Source: Pseudonocardia bannensis
GTDB lineage: Bacteria > Actinomycetota > Actinomycetes > Mycobacteriales > Pseudonocardiaceae
Direction of reading: 5' to 3'
Length of the DNA stretch: 33,076 nucleotides
Assembly: GCF_012911875.1 (NCBI RefSeq)
Contig: NZ_JAAXKZ010000060.1
Span: forward strand, 1-33,076
The translations under genes were made by a program, and so were the position numbers. The notes beneath the pieces are model-generated. The model was given only the letters and a program-made list of their open reading frames with translations, did not search any database and had not been told where the DNA came from. Below are positions 22,838 to 30,342 of this stretch, one piece after another. Numbering within the stretch: the stretch's first letter is position 1; each line of letters begins with the position of its first letter.

Positions 22838-23647
22838 ATGGACTACCAGGACTTCATCACGATCGTCCAGCAGGTGGCGGGCATCGCGGATGAGCAGGCC
22901 GAACGCGTCGTCTGCCCCGCTCTGCAGACGCTGGCGCAGCGCATCTCGAAAGGCGAGGCGGCCGACCTCGCCGGGCGGGTTCCCGACCGACTGCGTTCGT
23001 GCCTGCAGCACGAAGGGCCCCGGTCGAAGATCAGCCTCGACGAATTCCTCCAGCGCATCGAGCAGGAGGCCGCGACAGACCGGCCGGCGGCCGAGAAGAT
23101 CGCCCGCGGGATGTTCGCCGCGCTGTGGAGCGCCGTGGGTGCCAAGGAGTTCTTCGACATGCGCTCGGAGCTGCCCGAGGACTTCCAGCCGCTGCTCGAC
23201 GAAGCAGTGGACCTCGCCACGAAACCGCCCCTCTACGACGAGCTACCACCGGCGCGGATGTCGGCGCAGGAGTTCCTCGATCGCGTCGCCCGCCGCGGCC
23301 TCGGTCCCGAGCACGCGCGGCCGGCGGCCGAGACCGTGCTCGAGACCCTTGCCATGCGGATCACCGGTGGACAGGTCGAGGACCTGATCCCGCTGGTACC
23401 CAGGGAGCTGCGACCGGCGTTGCGCCGGGGGATGAGCCGTAGCGAGGCCCGTGGCATGTCGATGTCGCTGGACGAGTTCCTGGAGGAGATCGCCCGGCGG
23501 GAACGGGTCACGAAGGACGAGGCCCTGCGGCACGCCCGGATCGTGTTCGCCGTTCTGCACGAGACGATCGGCGACAAGGAGTTCAACGACGTCGTCGCGC
23601 AGCTCCCCAACGAGTACCGGGCCCTGTTGCTGCAGGAGTTCGCCTGA
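22838..23647 (+). CDS. Tandem DUF2267 protein
   Basis: A 269-residue soluble, all-helical protein made of two DUF2267 repeats: residues 1-130 (MDYQDFITIVQQVAGI, then FAALWSAVGAKEFFDMRSELPEDFQPLL) and 133-269 (MSAQEFLDRVARRGLG, then FAVLHETIGDKEFNDVVAQLPNEYRALL). The two halves can be aligned to one another. The biochemical role of DUF2267 is not established; in actinobacteria such genes are often seen with stress-response genes. The ATG at 22838 has a GAGGAG ribosome site. Confidence 0.9.
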   Translation: MDYQDFITIVQQVAGIADEQAERVVCPALQTLAQRISKGEAADLAGRVPDRLRSCLQHEGPRSKISLDEFLQRIEQEAATDRPAAEKIARGMFAALWSAVGAKEFFDMRSELPEDFQPLLDEAVDLATKPPLYDELPPARMSAQEFLDRVARRGLGPEHARPAAETVLETLAMRITGGQVEDLIPLVPRELRPALRRGMSRSEARGMSMSLDEFLEEIARRERVTKDEALRHARIVFAVLHETIGDKEFNDVVAQLPNEYRALLLQEFA

Positions 23648-23692
23648 CGCGGAAGGCCGCGCCGGAACCATCCGGGGCGACCGGACGGCAGG

Positions 23693-24340
23693 TCACGCCG
23701 CTCGTGCGGAGGTTCCCCCGAGAGGGCGGTGCCCGGGGCTCGACCTGTCACGCTCCGCGGCCGCCGCGGCGATCTCGGCGAGCGCGCCCTCGACGGCCCC
23801 GAGCTGGTCACCGACGCCGCCGTCCGCCACCTCGTCGTGGAGACCACGGACGGCCGACCACAGCATCCTCGGCACCGACCGCTGCCGGTCGACCGCCCCC
23901 GACGACCACGCCCTGGTGGCCGCGATGGTCTCCGCCGTCTCGCACAACCGCCAGGCGGCCGAGCCGCGGTCACGCACGTCGATCGAGAACTCCGAGCTAC
24001 CGGTCCGCTGCCGGTAGCGCCGCTCCGGGCTGTTGACCAGATGGATCCCGCCGATCAGCATCCCGGCCACGACCACGCCCGCCGGGAGGCCGAGGACGAA
24101 CCACATCGCCATCCAGCCCCAGCCACCGCCGCCGAGGGTGACCGCCATGGCGACGGCGCAGGCGAGGACGACACCGATGGTGGTACCGGCGGGGAGCCGG
24201 TTGTAGACCAATGTGCCCCGGTCGTCGATCGAGTACTGGGTTCCCTCGACGAGCTCCGGATCGAAGACCCGGTATCCGTCGGCGGTGCGGATCAGCGTCG
24301 GCAGGCGGAGCGCCGGGGCGCCCTTGACGAACTCTTCCAT
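23693..24340 (-). CDS. Small membrane protein of unknown function
   Basis: A 215-residue protein with a short soluble N-terminus, two adjacent membrane helices (GVVLACAVAMAVTLGGGGWGW and WFVLGLPAGVVVAGMLIGGI, about 56-98) and a soluble, mostly helical C-terminal half with many alanines. I do not recognise a family. The layout resembles actinobacterial hypothetical proteins with a DUF-like hairpin membrane anchor. It is convergent with the DUF2267 gene, 45 bases from its stop. Confidence 0.7.
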   Translation of the reverse strand: MEEFVKGAPALRLPTLIRTADGYRVFDPELVEGTQYSIDDRGTLVYNRLPAGTTIGVVLACAVAMAVTLGGGGWGWMAMWFVLGLPAGVVVAGMLIGGIHLVNSPERRYRQRTGSSEFSIDVRDRGSAAWRLCETAETIAATRAWSSGAVDRQRSVPRMLWSAVRGLHDEVADGGVGDQLGAVEGALAEIAAAAAERDRSSPGHRPLGGTSARAA

Positions 24341-24525
24341 CGGTCCTTGCTCTGTCTCGCGTCATGCTCGACCGGTCCGGTCGGCGCCCCGGCAGGGGTC
24401 ACACCGCGATCATCGCGGCGCGGGGAGGTGAGCGTTACCGGTTACGACGTGTCACGCCACGACTGCGATCCAGATCACGTTTAGGCCGTGCATGCGCACG
24501 CCTACCGGGTCCGATGCCGGTTCCT

Positions 24526-25551
24526 TCAGCCCTCGAACGAGTACCGCAGCACCGCCAGCATGGCGTCCGGATCGGCCGGTCCGGTCCGGACACAAGCGCG
24601 CAGGGCGGCAACGAGACGGGCCGGCTCGACACCGGATCCGATCAGCACGAGCTGGGTCCTGCGGGGCTCGCCGCGCCTCCACCCGGAGCGGTCGAACCGC
24701 AGATAGCGACCCACCGCGTGCAGGGTGAACCGCTGCCGGTACCTGGAGTCTCCGAAGTGGACGAAACCCTTGATCCGATAGACGCCGCCGGGGCGGGAGT
24801 CGAGGAACTCGACGAACCGGCGCGGATCGAGGGGTTCATCGGTGACGAACTCGACGCTCTCGTAGCCGGCGTGCAGGTGGCCGGCGTGGTCGCCGTCGTC
24901 GTGGTGATCGCGCGCCTGGCCGAGCATCAGCTGCCGGCCCGCGACGGTCCGGATGTCGAACAGCAGGCGCGGATCGACCACCCCGTGCCGGGTCGACACC
25001 ACGGGAGCACGGTCGTTCACCCGCCGGCACAGCGCCAGCGCCCGCTCGTGGGCGGCGGCGTCCACCCGGTCGATCTTGTTCAGCACGAGCAGGTCAGCGA
25101 GAGCCAGATGCCTGTCGAGCTCGGGGTGGCGGGCCCGGGTGTCCTCCACCTCCGCGGCGTCGACGACCTCGACCAGCCCACCGAACGTGATCCGCGGGTT
25201 CTCGCAGCTCAGCACGAGCTGGACCAGCGTGCCCGGCTCGGCGATCCCGCTGGCCTCGACGACGATCACATCGATCTCGGCATCTGCATCCGCAAGCTGG
25301 TCGAGCAGCGCCGCGACCCCGCCCTCGCCGACCTCGCAGCACAGGCAGCCGTTGCCCAACGACACCATCGCATCGGCCTGCCCGCCGACCAGCATTGCGT
25401 CGATCCCGATACTGCCGAAGTCGTTGACGATGACACCGATGCGCACGTCCAGGCTGTTCGCGAGCAGGTGGTTCAGCAACGTGGTCTTACCGGAGCCGAG
25501 AAACCCGGCAAGGACGACGACCGGGATCTTCCTGCCCTTCACGGCAAACAC
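24526..25551 (-). CDS. CobW/ZNG-type GTP-binding metallochaperone
   Basis: A 341-residue G3E-family GTPase. Walker A is GFLGSGKTT (16-24); the metal-binding GNGCLCC motif lies at 66-72; further motifs are VEASGIAEPGTL (Walker B region) and LNKIDRVD for guanine recognition. A histidine-rich loop (DHHDDGDHAGHLH) precedes the C-terminal CobW_C domain (YRIKGFVHFGD...). These proteins pass zinc or other metals to client enzymes, often when the metal is scarce. The start is a GTG at 25551; another GTG three codons in is also possible. It diverges from the SRPBCC gene across 57 bases; I could not recognise a Zur box. Confidence 0.93.
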   Translation of the reverse strand: MFAVKGRKIPVVVLAGFLGSGKTTLLNHLLANSLDVRIGVIVNDFGSIGIDAMLVGGQADAMVSLGNGCLCCEVGEGGVAALLDQLADADAEIDVIVVEASGIAEPGTLVQLVLSCENPRITFGGLVEVVDAAEVEDTRARHPELDRHLALADLLVLNKIDRVDAAAHERALALCRRVNDRAPVVSTRHGVVDPRLLFDIRTVAGRQLMLGQARDHHDDGDHAGHLHAGYESVEFVTDEPLDPRRFVEFLDSRPGGVYRIKGFVHFGDSRYRQRFTLHAVGRYLRFDRSGWRRGEPRRTQLVLIGSGVEPARLVAALRACVRTGPADPDAMLAVLRYSFEG

Positions 25552-25608
25552 CTATCACGATGCCCGCCCACCGATCATCGCGCCGGGTCCGGGCGGCAGG
25601 ATGGCGGC

Positions 25609-26052
25609 ATGGCTCAGGTAACCGCCAGTGCGGAACGTGTCGTCAACGCCCCGGCCGACCGGGTGCGCGCGGCCGTCGCCGACTACGAGACGACCCGTCC
25701 CACGATCCTCACCGAGCACTACAGCGACTACGCCGTTCGCAGCGGCGGCCAGGGCGCCGGCACGACGGTGCACTGGAAGCTCAGCGCCACCCAGAAGCGG
25801 GTGCGCGACGTGCTGGCCGAGGTCACCCAGCCGGCCCCGGACCAGCTGGTCGAGCGCGACATGAACTCGAGCATGGTCACGACCTGGACGGTGACCCCCG
25901 CAGGTGACGCCGCCAGCACCGTCACCATCACCACGAGGTGGAACGGCGCCGGCGGCATCGGCGGCTTCTTCGAGCGCGCCTTCGCCCCCAAGGGCCTCAA
26001 GCGGATCTACGACGGGGTACTGGCCAACCTCGACGCAGCCGTCCGCGGCTAG
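25609..26052 (+). CDS. SRPBCC-family (START-like) ligand-binding protein
   Basis: A 147-residue helix-grip protein: the opening TASAERVVNAPADRVRAAVADY is typical of the Polyketide_cyc2/SRPBCC family; beta strands follow (GTTVHWKLSA, STVTITTRWNGAGG) and a long C-terminal helix (GLKRIYDGVLANLDAAVRG) closes the cavity. The ligand is unknown. The ATG at 25609 is chosen because the very long open frame upstream is the antisense of the CobW gene. Confidence 0.85.
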   Translation: MAQVTASAERVVNAPADRVRAAVADYETTRPTILTEHYSDYAVRSGGQGAGTTVHWKLSATQKRVRDVLAEVTQPAPDQLVERDMNSSMVTTWTVTPAGDAASTVTITTRWNGAGGIGGFFERAFAPKGLKRIYDGVLANLDAAVRG

Positions 26053-26150
26053 CGGTCGCGCCCCCGGCCGTCCAGCATGGTCACCGGTCCCACGACGAGG
26101 AGGAACCGGGCGATGATCGAGCTGAGCACGGCGACGGCGGCGGTCCGGCG

Positions 26151-27155
26151 ATGACGGATCCCGGCGGAATCCCCGGAGTCGTCGCGGTCGCCGGCGAGGC
26201 ATTGGTCGACGTCGTGCCGGCACCCGTCGGCGGCTACTTCGAACTGGCACCCGGCGGGAGCCCGGCGAACGTCGCCGTCGGACTGGCCCGGCTCGGGGTC
26301 CCGGCCCGGCTGCTCGCCCGGATCGCCGACGACCTGCTCGGCCGCAGACTGCGCGCGCATCTGGAGGGCAACGGGGTCGATCTCGGACACGTCGTCGCGG
26401 CCGCGGAACCGACGTCGCTGGCACTGGTGTCGGTCGGACCCGACGGCGGGGCCAGTTACGACTTCCGGATCAGCGGCACGGCCGACTGGCAATGGACGGC
26501 CGCCGAACTGGCCGACGCCCTCGATCCGGGCGTGCTCGGTGCGGTGCTCGCGGTGCACTCCGGCTCGCTGGCACTGACCATGCCGCCCGGAGCGGCCGCG
26601 TTACGCGAGCTCCTGGCACGCGCCAGACCGACCGCCACGATCAGCTACGACCCGAACTGCCGGCCGTTGCTCATGGGCGACCCGGCCGACGTGCTGGTCG
26701 GGGTTCATGAGCTGCTGGCGATCGCCGACGTGGTCAAAGTCAGCGCCGAGGACCTGCACTGGCTGCTCCCGGGCGCGACCCCGGAAGCGGTGGTCGAGGA
26801 CTGGCTGGGCCGCGGGCCGGCGATCGTCGCCGTCACCCTGGGCGCGGACGGCGTCGTGGCCGGAAGCGGCTCGGGGTTCCGGGCCCGGCGGTCCGGGCGG
26901 CCGGTGGAGGTGGTGGACACGGTCGGCGCCGGCGACACCTTCTCTGCCGCACTGCTCGCCGGATTGCACCGCAGAGGTCTGCTCGGCGCGGCCGCGCGGC
27001 CCGCCCTGCGAGCGATCGACGCCGCCACCCTCGAGGCCGTGCTGGACGGCGCCGTCGCCGCCGCCGCGATCACCTGCTCGCGCCGGGGGGCGGACCCTCC
27101 GACCGCTGCCGAACTGGCCACCGGCGAAGGCGCGGCGCGGGCCGCCGGCGCCTGA
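26151..27155 (+). CDS. PfkB-family carbohydrate kinase (fructokinase-like)
   Basis: A 334-residue ribokinase-fold sugar kinase. Visible motifs: AVAGEALVDVVPAP at the start, the substrate-side GGSPANVAVGLARLG (about 36-50), ISYDPNCRPLLM, and the catalytic anion-hole motif VDTVGAGDTFSAALLAG with the base Asp (about 263-279). It probably phosphorylates fructose or a related sugar with ATP. The ATG at 26151 gives the typical start a few residues before the first beta strand. Two large stem-loops follow the gene. Confidence 0.92.
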   Translation: MTDPGGIPGVVAVAGEALVDVVPAPVGGYFELAPGGSPANVAVGLARLGVPARLLARIADDLLGRRLRAHLEGNGVDLGHVVAAAEPTSLALVSVGPDGGASYDFRISGTADWQWTAAELADALDPGVLGAVLAVHSGSLALTMPPGAAALRELLARARPTATISYDPNCRPLLMGDPADVLVGVHELLAIADVVKVSAEDLHWLLPGATPEAVVEDWLGRGPAIVAVTLGADGVVAGSGSGFRARRSGRPVEVVDTVGAGDTFSAALLAGLHRRGLLGAAARPALRAIDAATLEAVLDGAVAAAAITCSRRGADPPTAAELATGEGAARAAGA

Positions 27156-27170
27156 CGCCGCCGGTTGGAT

Positions 27171-27210
27171 GTGCGCGGTGAGCGGCGTCCGAGCACCACT
27201 CACCGCGCAC
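27171..27210. repeat. Stem-loop 1 after the PfkB gene
   Basis: GTGCGCGGTGAG (27171-27182) pairs perfectly with CTCACCGCGCAC (27199-27210) around a 16-base loop, 15 bases after the kinase stop. It may end transcription. Confidence 0.7.
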
Positions 27211-27216
27211 GGGGGT

Positions 27217-27268
27217 TCGTGAGCGGCGGCCGACGGCCCCAGATCCTTTCGCCGCCCGCCGCTCACGA
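27217..27268. repeat. Stem-loop 2 after the PfkB gene
   Basis: TCGTGAGCGGCGG (27217-27229) pairs with CCGCCGCTCACGA (27256-27268), a perfect 13-base stem with a 26-base loop. GTGAGCGGCG is common to both stem-loops, so they may be copies of one palindromic element. Confidence 0.7.
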
Positions 27269-27389
27269 GCTATGGAGACGGGTGCGCGCCCGTCGTGGCC
27301 GGGCCGGCGGACGGGGACGTGACCAGCCTGCACACAACCGTCACCCCCGTCACTCCTGTCTCAGCCGCGTCCCCATTTCACCGCAGATC

Positions 27390-27479
27390 GTGAGCGAGAC
27401 CGAGATCAACAACCCGTTCGAGTGCCACCCCAACGAGATCACACTCGGCAGCATCGCGCGGTTCGGCAGCACTCCGTGA
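27390..27479 (+). CDS. Possible 29-residue small protein
   Basis: GTG at 27390 opens a short frame ending in TGA at 27477-27479; the peptide begins MSETEINNPFECHP and ends ARFGSTP. 27 of 29 codons end in G or C, which is strong coding bias for so short a frame. There is no clear ribosome site, so it may be leaderless or the end of a lost gene. The leader-like acidic first half and the single cysteine would suit a modified peptide precursor, but no modification enzyme is seen nearby. Confidence 0.4.
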   Translation: MSETEINNPFECHPNEITLGSIARFGSTP

Positions 27480-27498
27480 TCATTCCGCGTCACCCGGA

Positions 27499-27960
27499 GT
27501 GTCGGTCTCGGACCTCAACCGCGACACTCAGCGGGTGGACACGCCCCCACTCGCGACCGCACTCCACCTGGTCAGTCACCCCGAGGGCGGCTGGTATCGG
27601 CGCACCTGGACATCGCCGGTCCTGATCGACACCGACTACGGACCGCGACCCAGCGCCACGGCGATCCTCTACCTGCTCGACGGGGAGTCACGGTGGCACC
27701 GGGTGCGCTCGACCGAGCTGTGGCTCTGGCACGGCGGGTCGTCGGTCGCCCTGTCACTCGGCGGTCCTGGACCGACCCCGGCGCCGGGCAGCGTGCACCG
27801 GCTCGGCCCCACCGGTGCCGCGCCACCGTCGCTCCCCCAGCTCGAAGTGCCGGCCGGCCAGTGGCAGACGGCCCGGCTCCTCGGCGACGAGCCTGCGCTG
27901 GTCAGCTGCGTGGTCTCGCCGGGTTTCGACTTCGCCGACTTCGAGTTGGCCCAACCGTGA
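27499..27960 (+). CDS. Cupin protein of the DUF985 family
   Basis: A 153-residue single-domain cupin. The family hallmarks are LVSHPEGGWYRRTW, SATAILYLLDGESRWHRVRSTELWLWHGG (with the histidines and glutamate expected at the metal site) and, at the end, VPAGQWQTARLLGDEPALVSCVVSPGFDFADFEL. Enzyme activity is not established for most members. The GTG at 27499 is the annotated start; GTG at 27535 (VDTPPLATALHL) is equally possible. It overlaps the next gene by GTGA, so the two are translated together. Confidence 0.88.
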   Translation: MSVSDLNRDTQRVDTPPLATALHLVSHPEGGWYRRTWTSPVLIDTDYGPRPSATAILYLLDGESRWHRVRSTELWLWHGGSSVALSLGGPGPTPAPGSVHRLGPTGAAPPSLPQLEVPAGQWQTARLLGDEPALVSCVVSPGFDFADFELAQP

Positions 27961-28769
27961 GCCCGGCACTGCGCGTCGCGCTGATCACCGGCGTCGTCAT
28001 CGCGGTCGTGACCGCACTGGCGTGGGGGTTCCAGCGACGGTTGATCTACCTGCCCGGCGGGGACGTGCCGCCCGTGGCCACGGTGCTGCCCGGCGCACGC
28101 GAGGTCGCCGTGGAGACCGAGGACGGGCTGACACTGCGCGCCTGGCTGCTGCCGGCAAGCGGCCCGGACCGGGACCGGACCGTGCTGTTCGCACCCGGCA
28201 ACGCCGGCACCCGTGCCGACCGCGCTCCCCTGGCACAGCGTCTGGCCGCCGACGGGTACGGCGTGCTGCTGCTGGACTACCGCGGTTACGGCGGCAACCC
28301 GGGCAGCCCGACCGAGGAGGGCCTCGCCGCAGACGCACGGGCGGCGCACCGGTACCTGGTCGACCATCATGGCCTCGCGCCCGAGCAGGTGCTGCTGCTC
28401 GGCGAGAGCCTGGGCGCGGCGGTGGCGACCCGGCTGGCCACCGAACGACCCGTGGGCGGTCTCGTGCTGCGCAGCCCGTTCACGAGCCTGGCCGACGTCG
28501 CGGTACTGCACTACCCGTTCCTGCCCGTGCGTGCGCTGCTGCGGGATCGCTACGAGGTGCGGGAACGACTCCGCGACGTGCGGGTGCCCGTCGCGGTGGT
28601 GCTCGGTGAGCACGACGAGATCGTCCCGGCCGAGCAGAGCCGCGCGGTGGCGTCGGCGGCGCCCTCGCCCCGCGGCACGCTGGAGGTCCGGGGAGCCGGC
28701 CACAACGATCCGCGGCTCGGCGGCGGCGAGGCGCTCGTCTCCGCCGTGCGCGCCGTCAGCGGCGGCTGA
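27957..28769 (+). CDS. Alpha/beta hydrolase with N-terminal membrane anchor (BEM46/YfhR-like)
   Basis: A 270-residue serine hydrolase. Residues 5-24 form a membrane helix or uncleaved signal (VALITGVVIAVVTALAWGF). The hydrolase core shows the oxyanion strand VLFAPGNAGTRAD, YRGYGGNPG, the nucleophile elbow GESLGAAVA, the acid in VLGEHDEIVP and the histidine in GAGHNDPR. This is the layout of the BEM46/YfhR family; the substrate is unknown. The start GTG (27957) overlaps the cupin stop codon (GTGA). Confidence 0.9.
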   Translation: MSPALRVALITGVVIAVVTALAWGFQRRLIYLPGGDVPPVATVLPGAREVAVETEDGLTLRAWLLPASGPDRDRTVLFAPGNAGTRADRAPLAQRLAADGYGVLLLDYRGYGGNPGSPTEEGLAADARAAHRYLVDHHGLAPEQVLLLGESLGAAVATRLATERPVGGLVLRSPFTSLADVAVLHYPFLPVRALLRDRYEVRERLRDVRVPVAVVLGEHDEIVPAEQSRAVASAAPSPRGTLEVRGAGHNDPRLGGGEALVSAVRAVSGG

Positions 28770-29109
28770 TCGAAGCTGTCGATCAGCCGAGCGGGTGCCG
28801 AGGGACGACGCCGAGCAGGGATCAGGCACGACCCCGCCCGGCTCCCCCGTCTCAGCCGCGTCCCAGCCACCGGAGCCCCTCCCACCCGCGAGTCGCGGTA
28901 GTTCCGCCCGCGAGTCGCGGTAGTTCCGCCCGCGAGTCGCGGTCATTTCGCGCGCGAGTCGCGGTCATTTCGCGCGCGAGTCGCGGTCATTTCGCGCGCG
29001 AGTCGGGGTGATACCAGCCGCGAGTCGCTCGTCCCGGTTCTGCACGTCCCCCGCGCACCGGCTCGTCGATGTCCGGTTCAAGTCCGATATCACGCGACCT
29101 GGGGCGTTC
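28770..29109. other. Intergenic region holding a 22-bp repeat array
   Basis: No gene is seen. It holds a 16-base dispersed repeat (GTCTCAGCCGCGTCCC at 28849-28864, also at 27358-27373) and the tandem array at 28885-29038. Confidence 0.7.
28885..29038. repeat. 22-bp tandem repeat array A (about seven units)
   Basis: Units begin at 28885, 28907, 28929, 28951, 28973, 28995 and 29017, exactly 22 bases apart. Core CCGCGAGTCGCGG is a near-perfect palindrome around a central G. Units 1-2 end in TAGTTCCG and units 3-5 in TCATTTCG; the last two are degenerate. Confidence 0.93.
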
Positions 29110-30129
29110 TCACCGCCTGCCGAGCACCCGTTCCACCGGCCAGGTGTTGATCACCCGATCCGCCGGGACCCCGCAGGCCACAGCCCGGGAGACGCCGTAG
29201 TCGAGCCAGTCGAGCTGGCCGGGGGCGTGCGCGTCGGTGTCGATGGTGAACTCACACCCGGCCTCCACGGCGAGGCGCAACAACCGCTTGGGCGGATCGA
29301 GCCGCTCCGGCCGCGAGTTCACCTCGACGGCCACGCCGTACTCCGCGCACGCCTCGAAGACGGCGTTCGCATCGAACTCCGACTCCGGGCGCTTGCGCTT
29401 GCCGGTGACCATCCGGCCGGTGCAGTGCCCCAGCACGTCGACGTTCGGGTTGGCGATGGCAGCGAGCATCCGCTCGGTCATGTCACCGGCCGGCATTCGC
29501 AGCTTGGAATGGACGCTCGCGACCACGACGTCCAGCGCGGCGAGCAGATCCTCGTCCTGGTCGAGCGCACCGTCGTCGAGGATGTCGACCTCGATCCCGG
29601 TGAGCACCCGGAACCCGTCGGCCAACTCGGCGTTGAGCTCGGCGATCTGCTCGACCTGCGCCCGCAGGCGCTCCGCGGACAACCCGTTCGCGACGGTCAG
29701 CCGTGGTGAGTGGTCGGTGATCACCAGGTACTCATGGCCGAGCTCACGGGCCGTGTCCACCATCTCCCGCAGCGGTGAGCCCCCGTCGGAGGCGTCGGTG
29801 TGGCTGTGGCAGTCGCCGCGCAACGCGGCCCGCAGCTCGCTCGCCGCCTCGTCGAGCGGCGTGCCCTCGGTGGCCTCCAGGCGACGCAGGTAGACCGGGG
29901 GCTCGCCGGCGATCGACTCCGCGACGCACCGTGCCGTCACCTCCCCGACCCCACGGAGCCGGACCAGCTCGCCGGATCTCGTGAGAGCGGCTATCTCGTC
30001 GGCCTTCTTCCCGCGCAGGACCGCGGCCGCCGTGCGGAAAGCACGAACCCGGTAGGTCGACTCGTGGGCACGTTCGAGCAGGAACGCGATGCGCCGCAGG
30101 TCGTCCACCGGGTCTCGGGGGTCGGTCAC
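29110..30129 (-). CDS. HhH-PHP protein (PolX-like PHP phosphoesterase without polymerase domain)
   Basis: A 339-residue protein. Residues 5-80 resemble the DNA polymerase X 8-kDa/helix-hairpin-helix region (YRVRAFRTAAAVLRG, LVRLRGVGEVTA). Residues 105-339 form a PHP metal-dependent phosphoesterase: GDCHSHTDASDGG (H108, H110), VITDHSPRL, TGIEVDIL, VVASVHSKL, LGHCTGRM, EVNSRPERLDPP and IDTDAHAPGQLDW, which supply the trinuclear metal site. Full-length bacterial PolX has a nucleotidyltransferase between these parts; it is missing here, so this is a repair-type nuclease or phosphatase rather than a polymerase. The GTG at 30129 (VTDPRDP) is the likely start. Confidence 0.88.
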   Translation of the reverse strand: MTDPRDPVDDLRRIAFLLERAHESTYRVRAFRTAAAVLRGKKADEIAALTRSGELVRLRGVGEVTARCVAESIAGEPPVYLRRLEATEGTPLDEAASELRAALRGDCHSHTDASDGGSPLREMVDTARELGHEYLVITDHSPRLTVANGLSAERLRAQVEQIAELNAELADGFRVLTGIEVDILDDGALDQDEDLLAALDVVVASVHSKLRMPAGDMTERMLAAIANPNVDVLGHCTGRMVTGKRKRPESEFDANAVFEACAEYGVAVEVNSRPERLDPPKRLLRLAVEAGCEFTIDTDAHAPGQLDWLDYGVSRAVACGVPADRVINTWPVERVLGRR

Positions 30130-30254
30130 GGACGTGATCGTGCCACCGTTCCCTCGCCGGGGCACGGCGCCGGACGGCTCGGGCACTCGTTGATGGCCCA
30201 CGTCTCGGAGATGAGTAGCGGTCCGGCGGAGGCGGGGCCGAGATCCGCGCAGAT

Positions 30255-30342
30255 ACCGCGACTCGTGCGCATGAAGACCGCGACTCGCGGACGGCGGGAG
30301 CGCGACTCGCGGACGGGGAGACCCCGACTCGCGGGGTCTCAG
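30255..30342. repeat. 22-bp repeat array B (four units, reversed)
   Basis: Units starting at 30255, 30277, 30299 and 30321, again 22 bases apart, carry the complementary core CCGCGACTCGCGG. The array lies between two minus-strand genes and reaches the stop codon of the CYTH-CHAD gene (30339-30341). Confidence 0.9.

Noticed and set aside
24364..25608. N-terminal extension of the SRPBCC gene by 415 codons
   Set aside because: That part is antisense to the CobW gene; the START-like domain begins at the ATG at 25609.
28885..29038. CRISPR array
   Set aside because: Repeats are 22 bases end to end with no unique spacers of 30-40 bases and no cas genes nearby.
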